Below are positions 36,447 through 45,197 of a stretch of 64,000 nucleotides of DNA, piece after piece; position 1 is the first letter of the stretch, and the number at the start of each line of letters is the position of its first letter. The notes beneath the pieces were generated by a model. It was given only the letters and a program-made list of their open reading frames with translations, was not told the origin of the DNA and did not search any database. Source of the stretch: Planctomycetaceae bacterium (GTDB taxonomy: Bacteria > Planctomycetota > Planctomycetia > Pirellulales > Lacipirellulaceae); assembly GCA_002702655.1 (NCBI GenBank), contig PABB01000076.1, forward strand, positions 122,301 to 186,300, written 5' to 3'. The translations under genes were made by a program, and so were the position numbers.

Positions 36447-38156
36447 ATGGACTCCCTGATGCAGATTCGGGTCATTGCGCCGCGTCTCGCACTGATTGCA
36501 TGGATCGCCGTTTCTGGCGTCGCCGCGGCGGCGCCAGGCAACGCCACGATGACCGTTGGCGCCGAACCCGCCGCCCTGCCCGCCACCGTGCCGGCCGTAG
36601 GCAGCGTGGCCGTCGTCATCGACCAGGGCCTGCAGTTGGAGCGTCAACGCCGCTGGGCCGACGCCGTCGCCCACTACGAAGAAGCCGCCCGGGAGTTTCC
36701 CGAAGACCGGCAACTCGCTCAGCGGCTGGATCTGGCCAAGCTGCACTATGCACTCGAGCGGCGGTACGCCGACGGCAGCTTCCGCGAGTCGATCCGGGCC
36801 CTGTCAGCGCAGCAGTCGCTCGCTCTGTATGGCGAATTGCTACGGAAGATCAACACGCACTACGTGACGACGCCGCCCTGGCGCGAGTTGGGCGTCCGCG
36901 GCGCCGTAGCGGTCGAGATCGCGCTGGCCGACGTTGATTTCCAGGCGACGAACAACACGCAAGTCACGCCCGAGCAGATCGGCCAGGTGCGTCAGGCGGT
37001 CTACCAGGCGCTCAGCCGGCGGCAGTTGCTCGCCCCCGAGGATCTGGTCGCCCTGGCCGGCGACGCCGCTCGCGCCGCCGAGCAATACGCCGGCGTGCCG
37101 CAAACGGCCACCGTGCTGGAATTCATCACCGCCGCTGCCGGCGGGCTGGACGACTACTCCGGTTACCTCACGGCCGACCAGTTGCGGGACGTGTACTCGC
37201 AAATCGAGGGCAACTTCGTCGGGCTCGGCGTGGAGCTGAAAGCCGACGACGGCGCACTATTGATCGTGCATGTCATTCCCGGCAGCCCGGCCGAGCGAGC
37301 GGGCATTCGCGACGGCGATCGCATTGTGGCGGTCGACGGCCGCTCGACGGCTGAGTTGTCGACCGAGCAGGCCGCCTCGCGCCTCACCGGCGCCGAGGGC
37401 ACCTACGTGCAAGTGACCGTCGAAACGCCTGGGGCCGACCGCCGATCGCTGAAAGTGCGGCGTGAACACGTCGACGTCCCGGCGCTCGAAGGGGTGCGAA
37501 TCGCCAAGACCGAAACCGGCGTCGCGTACATCAAGATTCCCGCCTTCCAGAAGACGACCGCCCGCGAGTTGGAAGCCGCCCTGTGGGATTTGCATCGGCA
37601 GGGCATGCGGGCGCTGGTGCTCGACCTGCGCAGCAACCCGGGCGGGCTGCTCACCGCGGCGGTCGAGGTCGCTGACAAGTTCATCACTAACGGCAACATC
37701 GTCGCCACCCGCGGTCGCAGCCCGCAGGAAGACTTCGATTACAAAGCCCACTACGGCGGCACCTGGCGCGTGCCGCTGGCCGTGCTGATCGACGGCGACA
37801 GCGCGTCGGCCAGCGAGATCTTTGCCGGAGCCATCAAGGACAGCGGACGCGGCGCGGTTGTCGGCCAACGGTCCTATGGCAAGGGGTCGGTGCAAGGCAT
37901 CTTTCCGCTGGGGTACGCGGGGGCTGGCATCCGGCTGACCACGGCCCTGTTCTACTCGCCCAATGGCAAGAAGATCAGCAAAGCCGGCGTCACTCCCGAC
38001 GTGATTGTTCCCCGCGCCGATCCGGCCCGCACCACCGTCGCCCGCCCCAACCTCGACGCCGCCGCGACAGCCGCGATGGATCTGACCGACCAAGCGTTGC
38101 AGCAAGCCATTTCGGCCGTAGAAGCCCGCGCTCAGCAGCGGATGGCGACCCGGTAA
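36447..38156 (+). CDS. ctp: C-terminal processing (S41) serine protease with PDZ domain
   Basis: A 569-residue exported protease. After a signal peptide (LALIAWIAVSGVAAAAP) and an about 180-residue helical region with a TPR-like start (LERQRRWADAVAHYEEAARE), there is a PDZ domain at about 250-330 (FVGLGVELKADDGALLIVHV, GSPAERAGIRDGDRIVAVDG) and the S41 protease core. The catalytic dyad fits the family: Ser454 in DSASASEIFAGA and Lys479 in RSYGKGSVQG, 25 residues apart. Such proteases trim C-termini or degrade misfolded envelope proteins in the periplasm. ATG 36447 is used; ATG 36459 is equally possible, while the upstream extension to 36297 reads through the terminator region and is rejected. 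Confidence 0.92.
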   Translation: MDSLMQIRVIAPRLALIAWIAVSGVAAAAPGNATMTVGAEPAALPATVPAVGSVAVVIDQGLQLERQRRWADAVAHYEEAAREFPEDRQLAQRLDLAKLHYALERRYADGSFRESIRALSAQQSLALYGELLRKINTHYVTTPPWRELGVRGAVAVEIALADVDFQATNNTQVTPEQIGQVRQAVYQALSRRQLLAPEDLVALAGDAARAAEQYAGVPQTATVLEFITAAAGGLDDYSGYLTADQLRDVYSQIEGNFVGLGVELKADDGALLIVHVIPGSPAERAGIRDGDRIVAVDGRSTAELSTEQAASRLTGAEGTYVQVTVETPGADRRSLKVRREHVDVPALEGVRIAKTETGVAYIKIPAFQKTTARELEAALWDLHRQGMRALVLDLRSNPGGLLTAAVEVADKFITNGNIVATRGRSPQEDFDYKAHYGGTWRVPLAVLIDGDSASASEIFAGAIKDSGRGAVVGQRSYGKGSVQGIFPLGYAGAGIRLTTALFYSPNGKKISKAGVTPDVIVPRADPARTTVARPNLDAAATAAMDLTDQALQQAISAVEARAQQRMATR

Positions 38157-38348
38157 TCTCGGTGATTGGCTGCCGAACGCTCAGGCAACGCCGGTCGCAG
38201 GGCGGGCGAAAAATCCCGCTCGGCCCGGTTGACGGAACCGCCGACTCTCTCGATACTTACGGCTTCTCATGCGGCCGCCGCGACGGTTCCTGCGTCGCTT
38301 TCTGCCGCGGGTTTGTTCTTCCCCCCTCCGCATTCCGGGGTCAGCGTG

Positions 38349-38933
38349 ATGCCTTACGACGACGACGATTTGTTCTCCGACGACTTCGATTTCGTCGATG
38401 AGGATGAACTCGACGAGGCGGAAGACTCCGAACTGGAGGAGGAGGAAGCGCCCAAGAAGAAAAAGTCGACCAAGAAGTCGCCCGCCGCGAAGAAGGCGCC
38501 CAAGAAGAAGGCCCCCCCGCGCAAGAAGAAGGCCGCCAAGAAAGCGCCCAAGAAACAGGAAGACCTGTTCGAAGAAGACGAGGACGACGCCGAGGAGCTA
38601 GACGCGACTCCGGCCGAGGACCTGGACGAGGCGGTCGCCGAGGATGATGACGCCACGGGCGATGCGCCTGCCGACGAGTCGACTGACGACAACCAGGAAG
38701 CAGAGACGCCGGCTGACGAGTCGGAAGAGCCTTCCGAGAAGGAAGACCACCAGGTCCATATCTACGAGCACGGCGTGCTGAAGCGGACCCTGCCCCGCAA
38801 GTTCACCGACGAACTCGCCGTGAGCTTCGCCGAGGAGTATTCCCGTACCGGAAAAGCGTATGGCCGTCGCGCCGTCGCCATGCCGGACGATGAGCAGCCC
38901 GCACAGATGTTCGCGGACGCCGCCAAGGGCTAG
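38349..38933 (+). CDS. Polyampholyte with histone H1-like lysine block
   Basis: A 194-residue, mostly disordered protein. Residues 1-34 are strongly acidic (PYDDDDLFSDDFDF, LEEEEA). Residues 36-69 are a Lys/Ala/Pro block (KKKKSTKKSPAAKKAPKKK) like histone H1 or bacterial H1-like proteins. Residues 71-133 are acidic again. The last 55 residues look folded (HQVHIYEHGVLKRTLPRKF, AVSFAEEYSRTGKAYGRRAV). H1-like lysine blocks usually bind nucleic acids, while the acidic arms could self-mask or recruit partners; both points are inference. ATG 38349 is the natural start. It is 192 bases after the protease gene and has no clear operon partner. Confidence 0.8.
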   Translation: MPYDDDDLFSDDFDFVDEDELDEAEDSELEEEEAPKKKKSTKKSPAAKKAPKKKAPPRKKKAAKKAPKKQEDLFEEDEDDAEELDATPAEDLDEAVAEDDDATGDAPADESTDDNQEAETPADESEEPSEKEDHQVHIYEHGVLKRTLPRKFTDELAVSFAEEYSRTGKAYGRRAVAMPDDEQPAQMFADAAKG

Positions 38934-39283
38934 AGAATCTTCGAGCTGTCACGTCGTGCCGCACCAGTGGTCCACGTTCAATCGGACGCCCGACGGCATC
39001 GGCGCTGCGGTCAGTCGAACCTAGCGTGACCATGGCGCAATCGGCGCCGTCGTGCCATTCGGCGTGGGCGGCAAAATCCCTCCAGACGGCGTGGTTTTCC
39101 GCTGGCGGCGATGACAATTTGCGTGCGAGCGCGCCGAGCCCCGTGTTACGATAAAGCGGACCAAAGTCCGCCGGTGCGCGACCCCGCTCAGCGTAGGTCG
39201 ACCGCACGGGCTGCATGACTCACATTCGCTGACAGCTAGTCGCGCCGCCGCCCGCGGCGCCCGTCGTCAAGTCCGAGGACGCC
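38934..39283. other. Intergenic region without recognisable gene
   Basis: 350 bases between the polyampholyte and TPR genes. A minus-strand open frame crosses it into the upstream gene, but its composition is unconvincing. No clear hairpin terminator is seen. A promoter for the TPR gene is presumably here. Confidence 0.4.
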
Positions 39284-40810
39284 ATGAAGTTCACTGCTCG
39301 TCTGGTTGCCGTGTTGTTGTCCGCTGCCGCTCTGTTGGCTGCCGACGTGGCCTCGGCCCAAGACGCCGGCGTGTTTCGCGATCCCGATGCCGAAGCTGCT
39401 TTGCAGCGCGGCCAGGTGCTCTTAGAGCAAGAGGAGTACTCGCGGGCGCTGGACGAGTTCAACGCGGCGCTGGCGATCGACGACGCCTACGAAGCCGCGT
39501 ACATCGGCCGTGGCGACGCCCTGCAGGGGCTTGAGGACTATCGGGGGGCAGCCGCTGCGTATACCGACGCACTCGAATTCGACGCCCGATCGGCGGCGGC
39601 CTACAACGGTCGCGGCGAGGTGCTGCTGGAAACCGGCCAGGTCGACCTGGCGATCAACGACTTCCGCAACGCGCTGGACCTGGATCGCAACAACGCCAAA
39701 ATTCTTTCGAATCTTGGACACGTGACGGTCAACAACCTCGGCAATCCGGTGGTCGGCATCCGCCTGTTGGATGAAGCGTTGGCCGCCAACGAAGAGGACG
39801 CCCGGGCATACCGCGATCGCGGTCTGGCTCATGCCATGCTCAAGGATTTTGAATCGGCCGAAGCCGACATCCGCAGAGCGGGCGAGGTCGAGCCGGGCAA
39901 TCACGAGAATTTCATGACTCTGGCCAGCATCTTCCTGTACCAGGAGAAGTTGCCGGAGTCGATCGAGGCGCTCACGCAAGCGATTGCCGTCTACGAGCCG
40001 AAGCAGATGACCGACCCCGACACCTACGTGTCGGCGATTCTGACCCGCGGCAACACGTGGGTGCAGTTGGGCAATAAGGCCGAAACCGAACAAGAAAAGA
40101 AAGAAGCGTTCGAACAGGCCATCGCGGACGCCAACGCCGTGCTGGCCGAATACGAAGACCGCTTCCCGGAATCCGGCAGCGCGCTGTTCCTGCGCGGCAT
40201 CGCCCAACGGATGCTGGGGCAATATCTCAAGTCAATTGACTCGCTGACCCGCGCTATCCAAGCCGTGCCGCCGGGCGAAGACGCCAATTACGTGGTCGAA
40301 GCCTACTTGCGTCGCGGCATCGCGTGGTTCTACCAGGGCTCGATTGAGCTGGCCCGCGGCGATTTCGAGCAAGCCGGCGCCACGGGCGACGGGTTTCGCG
40401 ACCCCCGCGTCTATCTGTGGATCGGCTACACGTATTTCAAGGACGGCGATCTTCGCACGGCAATCGACTACTACGGCGAGGCGCTCGCCAAATCGCCCGA
40501 GTTCGCCCTGGCGCACGTCAACCGCGGCATCGCCTACATGCAACTTCAGGAGTACAAGAAAGCCCTGGGGAGCTTCAGCGACGCCATCCGCGTCGAGCCC
40601 GACAATGGCGAACACTACTACCGCGCCGGCATGGCCAATCGCGCGCTGGAGGAGTACCGCAAGGCGCTCGACATGTTCAATCTAGCCGTGCTGAAGGACA
40701 GCAACGAGCCGAAGTACCGCAAAGCGGCCGCCGAAATGCTCGAAAAACTCGGCGAGAGCAATCTGGCGGACCAGTGGCTCCGCGAGGCCGAGCAGCTTCC
40801 GACCGAGTAA
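39284..40810 (+). CDS. Exported TPR protein
   Basis: A 508-residue protein with a signal peptide (RLVAVLLSAAALLAADVASA) followed by about eleven tetratricopeptide units, for example YSRALDEFNAALAIDDAYE, YRGAAAAYTDALEFDARSA and YKKALGSFSDAIRVEPDNG. It should be a periplasmic or envelope scaffold for protein-protein contacts; the partner is unknown. A Lys/Glu-rich helix (AETEQEKKEAFEQAIADA) near residue 265 interrupts the repeats. It is a single gene, and the tRNA-Ser gene lies 153 bases downstream. Confidence 0.88.
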   Translation: MKFTARLVAVLLSAAALLAADVASAQDAGVFRDPDAEAALQRGQVLLEQEEYSRALDEFNAALAIDDAYEAAYIGRGDALQGLEDYRGAAAAYTDALEFDARSAAAYNGRGEVLLETGQVDLAINDFRNALDLDRNNAKILSNLGHVTVNNLGNPVVGIRLLDEALAANEEDARAYRDRGLAHAMLKDFESAEADIRRAGEVEPGNHENFMTLASIFLYQEKLPESIEALTQAIAVYEPKQMTDPDTYVSAILTRGNTWVQLGNKAETEQEKKEAFEQAIADANAVLAEYEDRFPESGSALFLRGIAQRMLGQYLKSIDSLTRAIQAVPPGEDANYVVEAYLRRGIAWFYQGSIELARGDFEQAGATGDGFRDPRVYLWIGYTYFKDGDLRTAIDYYGEALAKSPEFALAHVNRGIAYMQLQEYKKALGSFSDAIRVEPDNGEHYYRAGMANRALEEYRKALDMFNLAVLKDSNEPKYRKAAAEMLEKLGESNLADQWLREAEQLPTE

Positions 40811-40963
40811 TCGCGGACGGCCACCGGACCGTCAACGCGGCGGCAAGTTGATCGCCGCTCGCAGGCGGGCCTGCCGGGCGGACTTCCCCCGCGGCGCGAC
40901 CTTGCAACGCCGCCGCGAATTCGTAGAATCCTACGAGATTGACCCGACCGCGGTCGTCTACCA

Positions 40964-41052
40964 GGAGAGGTGGCAGAGTGGTCGAATGCGCCGGTTTGCT
41001 AAATCGGTGACCGGGGAAACCTGGTCCGCAGGTTCGAATCCTGTCCTCTCCG
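40964..41052 (+). tRNA. tRNA-Ser (GCU anticodon)
   Basis: An 89-base class II tRNA. The acceptor stem GGAGAGG pairs with CCTCTCC (41045-41051), and the discriminator is G41052. The anticodon stem CCGGT/ATCGG encloses TTGCTAA, with anticodon GCT at 40998-41000. The long variable arm (GACC...GGTC) is typical of serine tRNAs, and the T arm carries GGTTCGAATCC. The CCA end is not encoded. It reads AGC/AGU codons. The gene borders a decayed integrative element: two perfect inverted repeats and integrase fragments follow directly, as expected for a tRNA used as an attachment site. Confidence 0.95.
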
Positions 41053-41066
41053 CTCTCTGACTTTAC

Positions 41067-41114
41067 GTCGTCGTAAGTGCTTACAGAATAGCACTTACGA
41101 CGACACTTCTTTTT
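41067..41114 (+). terminator. Hairpin with T-run after tRNA-Ser
   Basis: A perfect 14-base-pair stem (GTCGTCGTAAGTGC at 41067-41080 with its complement at 41091-41104) and a ten-base loop, followed by ACTTCTTTTT. It has the form of an intrinsic terminator for the tRNA transcript. The unusually long perfect stem next to integrase debris also allows a recombination-site role. Confidence 0.7.
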
Positions 41115-41148
41115 GGCACAGGGCAACTGGGTCAGAAACTGTGCCAAA
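41112..41148. repeat. Perfect 10-bp inverted repeat
   Basis: TTTGGCACAG (41112-41121) and CTGTGCCAAA (41139-41148) are perfect reverse complements separated by 17 bases. This spaced palindrome could be a binding site for a dimeric protein, for example an integrase or its helper; that is inference from its position between the tRNA and integrase fragments. Confidence 0.65.
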
Positions 41149-41200
41149 CTCACTCGCTGTCCCCGATTTCCGGTTCGCCAAGGTCCGCGGCGGCCTCCTG

Positions 41201-41308
41201 TCATTGGGTAGGTTGACCGCGTCCCGTTTCGTCCTGCAGGGTGATCAGGCGTTTGTCGAGATCGACATCCGACCACTTAAGTCCAGCGAGTTTTGAGAGG
41301 CGTTGATC
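41201..41308 (-). pseudogene. Tyrosine recombinase fragment (box I region)
   Basis: The minus strand translates to DQRLSKLAGLKWSDVDLD followed by KRLITLQDE before a stop at 41203. This closely resembles the segment of tyrosine recombinases around the first catalytic arginine (G-x-R-x-S-E-L-x-x-L-x-W-x-D-V-D). There is no start codon or remainder of the gene on this strand. The C-terminal box of a recombinase lies immediately to the right on the opposite strand, so the pieces come from an inversion or from two elements. Confidence 0.55.
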
Positions 41309-41309
41309 A

Positions 41310-41585
41310 GTGCACCATGGGGGCACGACTACGCCGCGCAGCCAGTGGAGGTTCAAGGACCTGCGGAAGACGTGCGCGACGTACTACGACGAGCACGTGC
41401 CGGAGTCGTCCATCGAGATTCTCGGGCATTCAGTCGGCGGCGTGACGTACCGGCACTAGGCCCATCGTGCCCCGCTCGCCTTCAAGGCAATCATGTCGCT
41501 GCCTCAGCCAACGGCGTTCACTGCGCTGATGCACAGATTCGACGGCGAGTGCCCGTGCTGTCGCCGGAGATTTCGTCAGGCGTAG
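41310..41585 (+). pseudogene. Tyrosine recombinase C-terminal fragment with amber codon at the catalytic Tyr
   Basis: In one plus-strand frame the sequence reads WRFKDLRKTCATYY, then IEILGHSVGGVTYRH, a stop (TAG 41457-41459), and AHRAPLAFKAIMSLPQPTAF up to a second stop at 41583-41585. The L-R-K-T and L-G-H boxes are the second arginine and histidine motifs of phage-type integrases, and the expected catalytic tyrosine of HY falls on the TAG. Coding sense continues past the stop, so this is a recently inactivated remnant. It is next to tRNA-Ser, a classic integration target. Confidence 0.7.
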
Positions 41586-41835
41586 CACCTAGCCCGGACG
41601 GCGCCTTCCGGCTGGGCTGTGGACGTGCGTTACGCAACGGCAGACTCTTCGCGTAAATCCCGGGTCCCGAACTCGGCGAGACGGTGCGGCTACGCGCTTT
41701 CGTGGCCAAGCTAATTCGTTTCGCCAATCGGGCTCAAGGTCGTACAGCGGTCCTTGCGCCGAGAGGTCGCTTGCTGGCTCACGAAGCGGCGAGATCATAA
41801 TCGAAAGTTATGTCTTTCACCTTGAGAGGGATCGC

Positions 41836-42401
41836 ATGTCCGCCGCCTTCCAGTTCAAGGTCACACTCATCCACTCCAACCCACCGATCTGGCGGCGGAT
41901 TTTCGGTCCCGAAGGATCGCTCGACGACTTGCACCAGTGGATTCAGTCGGCGATGGGCAGGGAGAACGCGCACCTGCATCGCTTTGAGATGCAGCGCAAG
42001 CAGTATGGCGACCCCCAGACGCTCGATGACGGATTTGGCGAGTCAAACGTGATCGACTCGTTCGAGGCCGATCTGGCGACCTGTTCGATCGGCCGCGGCC
42101 TGTCAAGAAGTTCACTTCCGAATACGACTTTGGCGACGACTGGGTACACGAGTTGGAATTTGAAGGAATCGTCGATCCACCACGGGGCAGGAAGCCGCCA
42201 AGCTGTTTGGAGGAGGAGCGAGCCTGTCCGCCAGAAGACTGTGGCGGCGTGTGGGGCTAAGCACGCCTGCTGGATGTGCTCGCTGACCCAAAACATGAAG
42301 AGCACGAAGACTACGCCGAGTGGTTTCCAGAGAGGATCGACTCCGAGGCGTTTCGCCCTGCCGAAGCGACTAAAGCGATGCGACGGGGCTCGTCCACTTA
42401 G
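41836..42401 (+). pseudogene. pRiA4b ORF-3-like gene, frameshifted and interrupted
   Basis: The first 80 or so codons read FQFKVTLIHSNPPIWRRIFG, then LHQWIQSAMGRENAHLHRFE, the signature of the plasmid pRiA4b ORF-3 family. Near 42062-42101 the frame is lost; the continuation is in another frame from 42102 (VKKFTSEYDFGDDWVHELEF, ACPPEDCGGVWG), runs into a TAA at 42258, and then resumes as LLDVLADPKHEEHEDYAEWF to a stop at 42401. So at least one indel and one nonsense change broke the gene. The family is common on plasmids and islands and has no known function. A likely start ATG 41836 is preceded by GAGAGGG. Confidence 0.8.
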
Positions 42402-42651
42402 CTGCGGAGGTCTCGCCGCCGGTGGGACGTCTCTGTGACTTTGCAGGGCGGCTAACTTGCTGAAACTGATCCAACCGATGGCGCAAAGACGCCCTGCTTA
42501 TTGACGGAAAATGCCCTCACTGATCGCATTGCTGGCTGACAAGCGACCGAAATCGCTGCTCCGCCAAAGAAACTGGGCACGAGGGTTAAGTATCGATCGC
42601 TAGGATGCGACGCTTCATGCAACTTGGGAGCATGCGGCGCCACCCCTGAGG
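42402..42651. other. Intergenic region between pseudogene and GH78
   Basis: 250 bases lying between the 3' ends of the broken pRiA4b-like gene and the GH78 gene. No gene or clear terminator is visible. It probably belongs to the decayed island. Confidence 0.4.
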
Positions 42652-45060
42652 TTAGCGCTGGCCGGGCGTTGCTTCCATACTCCCATCTGCCGCAAGTTGC
42701 TCGCGCAATTGATGGACGCCCGAGGCGAGCCGCTGGCTCCTGCCCGACGGCAGCACGGCGACGGCTTCAACTTCAGGCGGAATCTCGACGACGAGTCGAA
42801 ACTCGCCATCGACGACTTGCCAGCGGCTCGCGATGCGCCCTGTCGGCGCCACGAAACTCGTCGTTGCATGGCTGAGTTGGCCAAGCTGCGGGGCAATGAC
42901 GACGTCCCGCCAGCCGACTGTTCCCGGACGCTGGCGAATGCCTCCCACGTATCCATAGAGCCATTCGATAACATGGCCCAACATACAATGGTTGAGCGAT
43001 TGGTACCCGTCCATCCGAGCGTCCCAGGTCTCCGGCAGCGACGTGAGCCCCTTGGCGGCGACGCCGGCGTAGGTGCCGGGGCCGCCCCGGTCGTAGACCC
43101 GATGCAACACGTCGGACCGCCCCGCGGTCGCCAACGCCCGAATTAAGTAGACGTGTCCGATGTCGCCAGCCGTTTGCTGCCAGTGGCGCTGTCGCAGATC
43201 GTCCACGATGCCGAACACCAGCCGATCACGCTCGCTGCGTGGAACGAGTTGGGCGCAGAGCGCCAGCGCATGGGTCGTCTGTGGGCTTCCGCGATGCGTC
43301 AGTTGCTGCGTTTGTTGATCGCGAAAGCGGTGCTCGAACGCTTTGGCAATGCGCGCATGCAAGGCGCGGTAGCGTTGTGCCTCGTCGTCTCTTCCTAATT
43401 CCTGGGCGGCGTCCGCGACTGTCCGCGTGCACATCGCCCACGTCGCCGTTGCCGACAGTTCTGGTAAGGTAAATCGCGACGGCCCCGGCGGTTCGCCATG
43501 ACCGTAGTCGTACCAATCGCCGAGCCCGCCTGGGGCGATGTCTTCGTGAGCGATCGATTCGACGAAATCGACGAAACGGCGCATCATGCCAAAGTTCTCG
43601 GCCAACGTTTGTCTGTCGCCCGACCATTCGTACTGATGCCACGGCAGCAGGACGGCCGCAGCGCCCCATTCCACGGTAAAGTTGAAGTCGCCCGGGAAGC
43701 GACCGGCCGGATAGCTCGGCGCGACGGTCAAAACGCGACCGCTTGGCTCTTGGGCGTCGCGGATGTCACAGAGGATCTTGTCGAACCAAGCGCGGCAGTC
43801 GTACCGGTATTGAAGGCTAGGAGCCATCAGATACACCGTCTCCAGCCAGCCCAACTTTTCGCGGTGCGGACAATCGGTCAGCACATGGTTCATGTTTGAC
43901 CGCATCGCCCAGTCGACTAGGCGATGGGCGTCGTTATAGCGGTCGTTGGAGCACTCAAACGAACCGACCTCCGGCAGAGCAGTCCGCACATGTTGAAGCG
44001 TCAAGGAATCGATCACTGGCAGCCCTTGCGGGTTGGGCTGCCCCGCAGGAACGGCGCCGGTGACTTCGACGAACTGCATGCCCAGATAAAACGAGTTCCA
44101 TTGGTGGCGCCACGCCGCACCGTCCGCGGTCATGTGGCAATCAACCACGTAGTGACCGTAGAGCCGGTCGTCGGAATCCTTATGCTCCCCGCAGCGGAGC
44201 GTGATGCGATCGCCCGGCTTTCCACCGCTGACGGCAACGCGGATTTGAGCAGAACAGTTCTGCGGAAAGGCGTATAACCAGACTCCCGGCGCCGCCTCGC
44301 GAATCGTTGAGGGATCGAAGTGCCCGTCGACTTCGATTGGCGGCCAGTGTTGGGCGCGCAGCGCACCCGGCGGCCGGGAGGCAATTCGCATCGGCCGCCA
44401 GTCGCGAACGTCGAAGCCCGCCGTGTCCCACCCCCGCTGGCGCTTTCTCGCGTCAAAATCTTCGCCGGCAAAGACGTGGTCGAACAGAATCGGTCCGGCG
44501 GCGCTCCGCCACGTGTCGTCTGTTCCAAAGCGCCGGACGACCTCGCCGCCCCGGGAGAAAATAACTTCGGCGAGCAGCATGAAAGGCTCGTCGGCCGTGC
44601 GCTGCGGCCCCTGCTTGTTGTAGCGCCCGGCCGGCGGATTCTCGTTGTGCCAGAACGAATTGGTCAGCATCACGCCCAGGCAATTGACGCCCGGAACAAC
44701 GTGCTGAGTCACGTCGATTTCGCGCCAGTAGACGGTCTTCTCGTACTGCGACCACGGTTGGTTGATCCCCGTACCTGTCAGCGGTACGCCGTTGAGCGAC
44801 GGCTTGTAGTCCCCTAGGCCGACAATGCGAAGCGCTGCCCGATCAAATGCCTCCGGCGCTTGGAACTCCTTCCGGCAAAGCGGCAGTTCGCGCTGCGGAT
44901 CGGCCGCTCGTGCCGGGGCGATCCACTTGGCCACGGCGAATGCTTCCGGCTCAGCGCCCGCGGCGGCCAGCGGTTCAATTGCCGGAGTCATGGCAACCAA
45001 CACCAGCAGGCAGCGGCCGATCCGTGGTGCGCTCGTGGAATGCAACATTCCGTTCCCCAT
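42652..45060 (-). CDS. Secreted alpha-L-rhamnosidase, GH78
   Basis: An 802-residue exported enzyme. A signal peptide (RCLLVLVAMTPAIEPLAAA) precedes a beta-sandwich region with WIAPARAADPQRELPLCRKE and GLGDYKPSLNGVPLTG, then the (alpha/alpha)6 barrel. The barrel shows HVLTDCPHREKLGWLE at about residues 395-410, the most conserved GH78 stretch, and later GGLGDWYDYG and SLPETWDARMDGYQSLNHCM, which include acidic residues of the active site. It should release L-rhamnose from polysaccharides or glycosides by an inverting mechanism. A second ATG four codons in (45048) has GGGGA upstream and may be the true start. A sulfatase gene lies 211 bases upstream on the same strand, suggesting joint attack on sulfated rhamnose-containing polymers such as ulvan-like material; the substrate is inferred. 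Confidence 0.9.
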   Translation of the reverse strand: MGNGMLHSTSAPRIGRCLLVLVAMTPAIEPLAAAGAEPEAFAVAKWIAPARAADPQRELPLCRKEFQAPEAFDRAALRIVGLGDYKPSLNGVPLTGTGINQPWSQYEKTVYWREIDVTQHVVPGVNCLGVMLTNSFWHNENPPAGRYNKQGPQRTADEPFMLLAEVIFSRGGEVVRRFGTDDTWRSAAGPILFDHVFAGEDFDARKRQRGWDTAGFDVRDWRPMRIASRPPGALRAQHWPPIEVDGHFDPSTIREAAPGVWLYAFPQNCSAQIRVAVSGGKPGDRITLRCGEHKDSDDRLYGHYVVDCHMTADGAAWRHQWNSFYLGMQFVEVTGAVPAGQPNPQGLPVIDSLTLQHVRTALPEVGSFECSNDRYNDAHRLVDWAMRSNMNHVLTDCPHREKLGWLETVYLMAPSLQYRYDCRAWFDKILCDIRDAQEPSGRVLTVAPSYPAGRFPGDFNFTVEWGAAAVLLPWHQYEWSGDRQTLAENFGMMRRFVDFVESIAHEDIAPGGLGDWYDYGHGEPPGPSRFTLPELSATATWAMCTRTVADAAQELGRDDEAQRYRALHARIAKAFEHRFRDQQTQQLTHRGSPQTTHALALCAQLVPRSERDRLVFGIVDDLRQRHWQQTAGDIGHVYLIRALATAGRSDVLHRVYDRGGPGTYAGVAAKGLTSLPETWDARMDGYQSLNHCMLGHVIEWLYGYVGGIRQRPGTVGWRDVVIAPQLGQLSHATTSFVAPTGRIASRWQVVDGEFRLVVEIPPEVEAVAVLPSGRSQRLASGVHQLREQLAADGSMEATPGQR

Positions 45061-45197
45061 ATTCGTTATGCGCGATGGCCCCCCGCGTGCTCGTAGACGT
45101 TCAGCGCGTTGCGGTTTCCAGTGTCCACAACAACGCCATTGCGAAATGCGTCAACAGCGAGACGAACGCAAAGCGTGACGTTCGCGGCGCCTGCCAG

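Noticed and set aside
38803-39216. Minus-strand frame downstream of the polyampholyte gene
   Set aside because: No family resemblance, no start context, and it overlaps a supported gene.
40677-41276. Minus-strand frame covering the tRNA-Ser gene
   Set aside because: It crosses an intact tRNA and the end of the TPR gene; chance frame.
42697-44817. Several plus-strand frames inside the GH78 gene
   Set aside because: Antisense shadows of a clear glycoside hydrolase.
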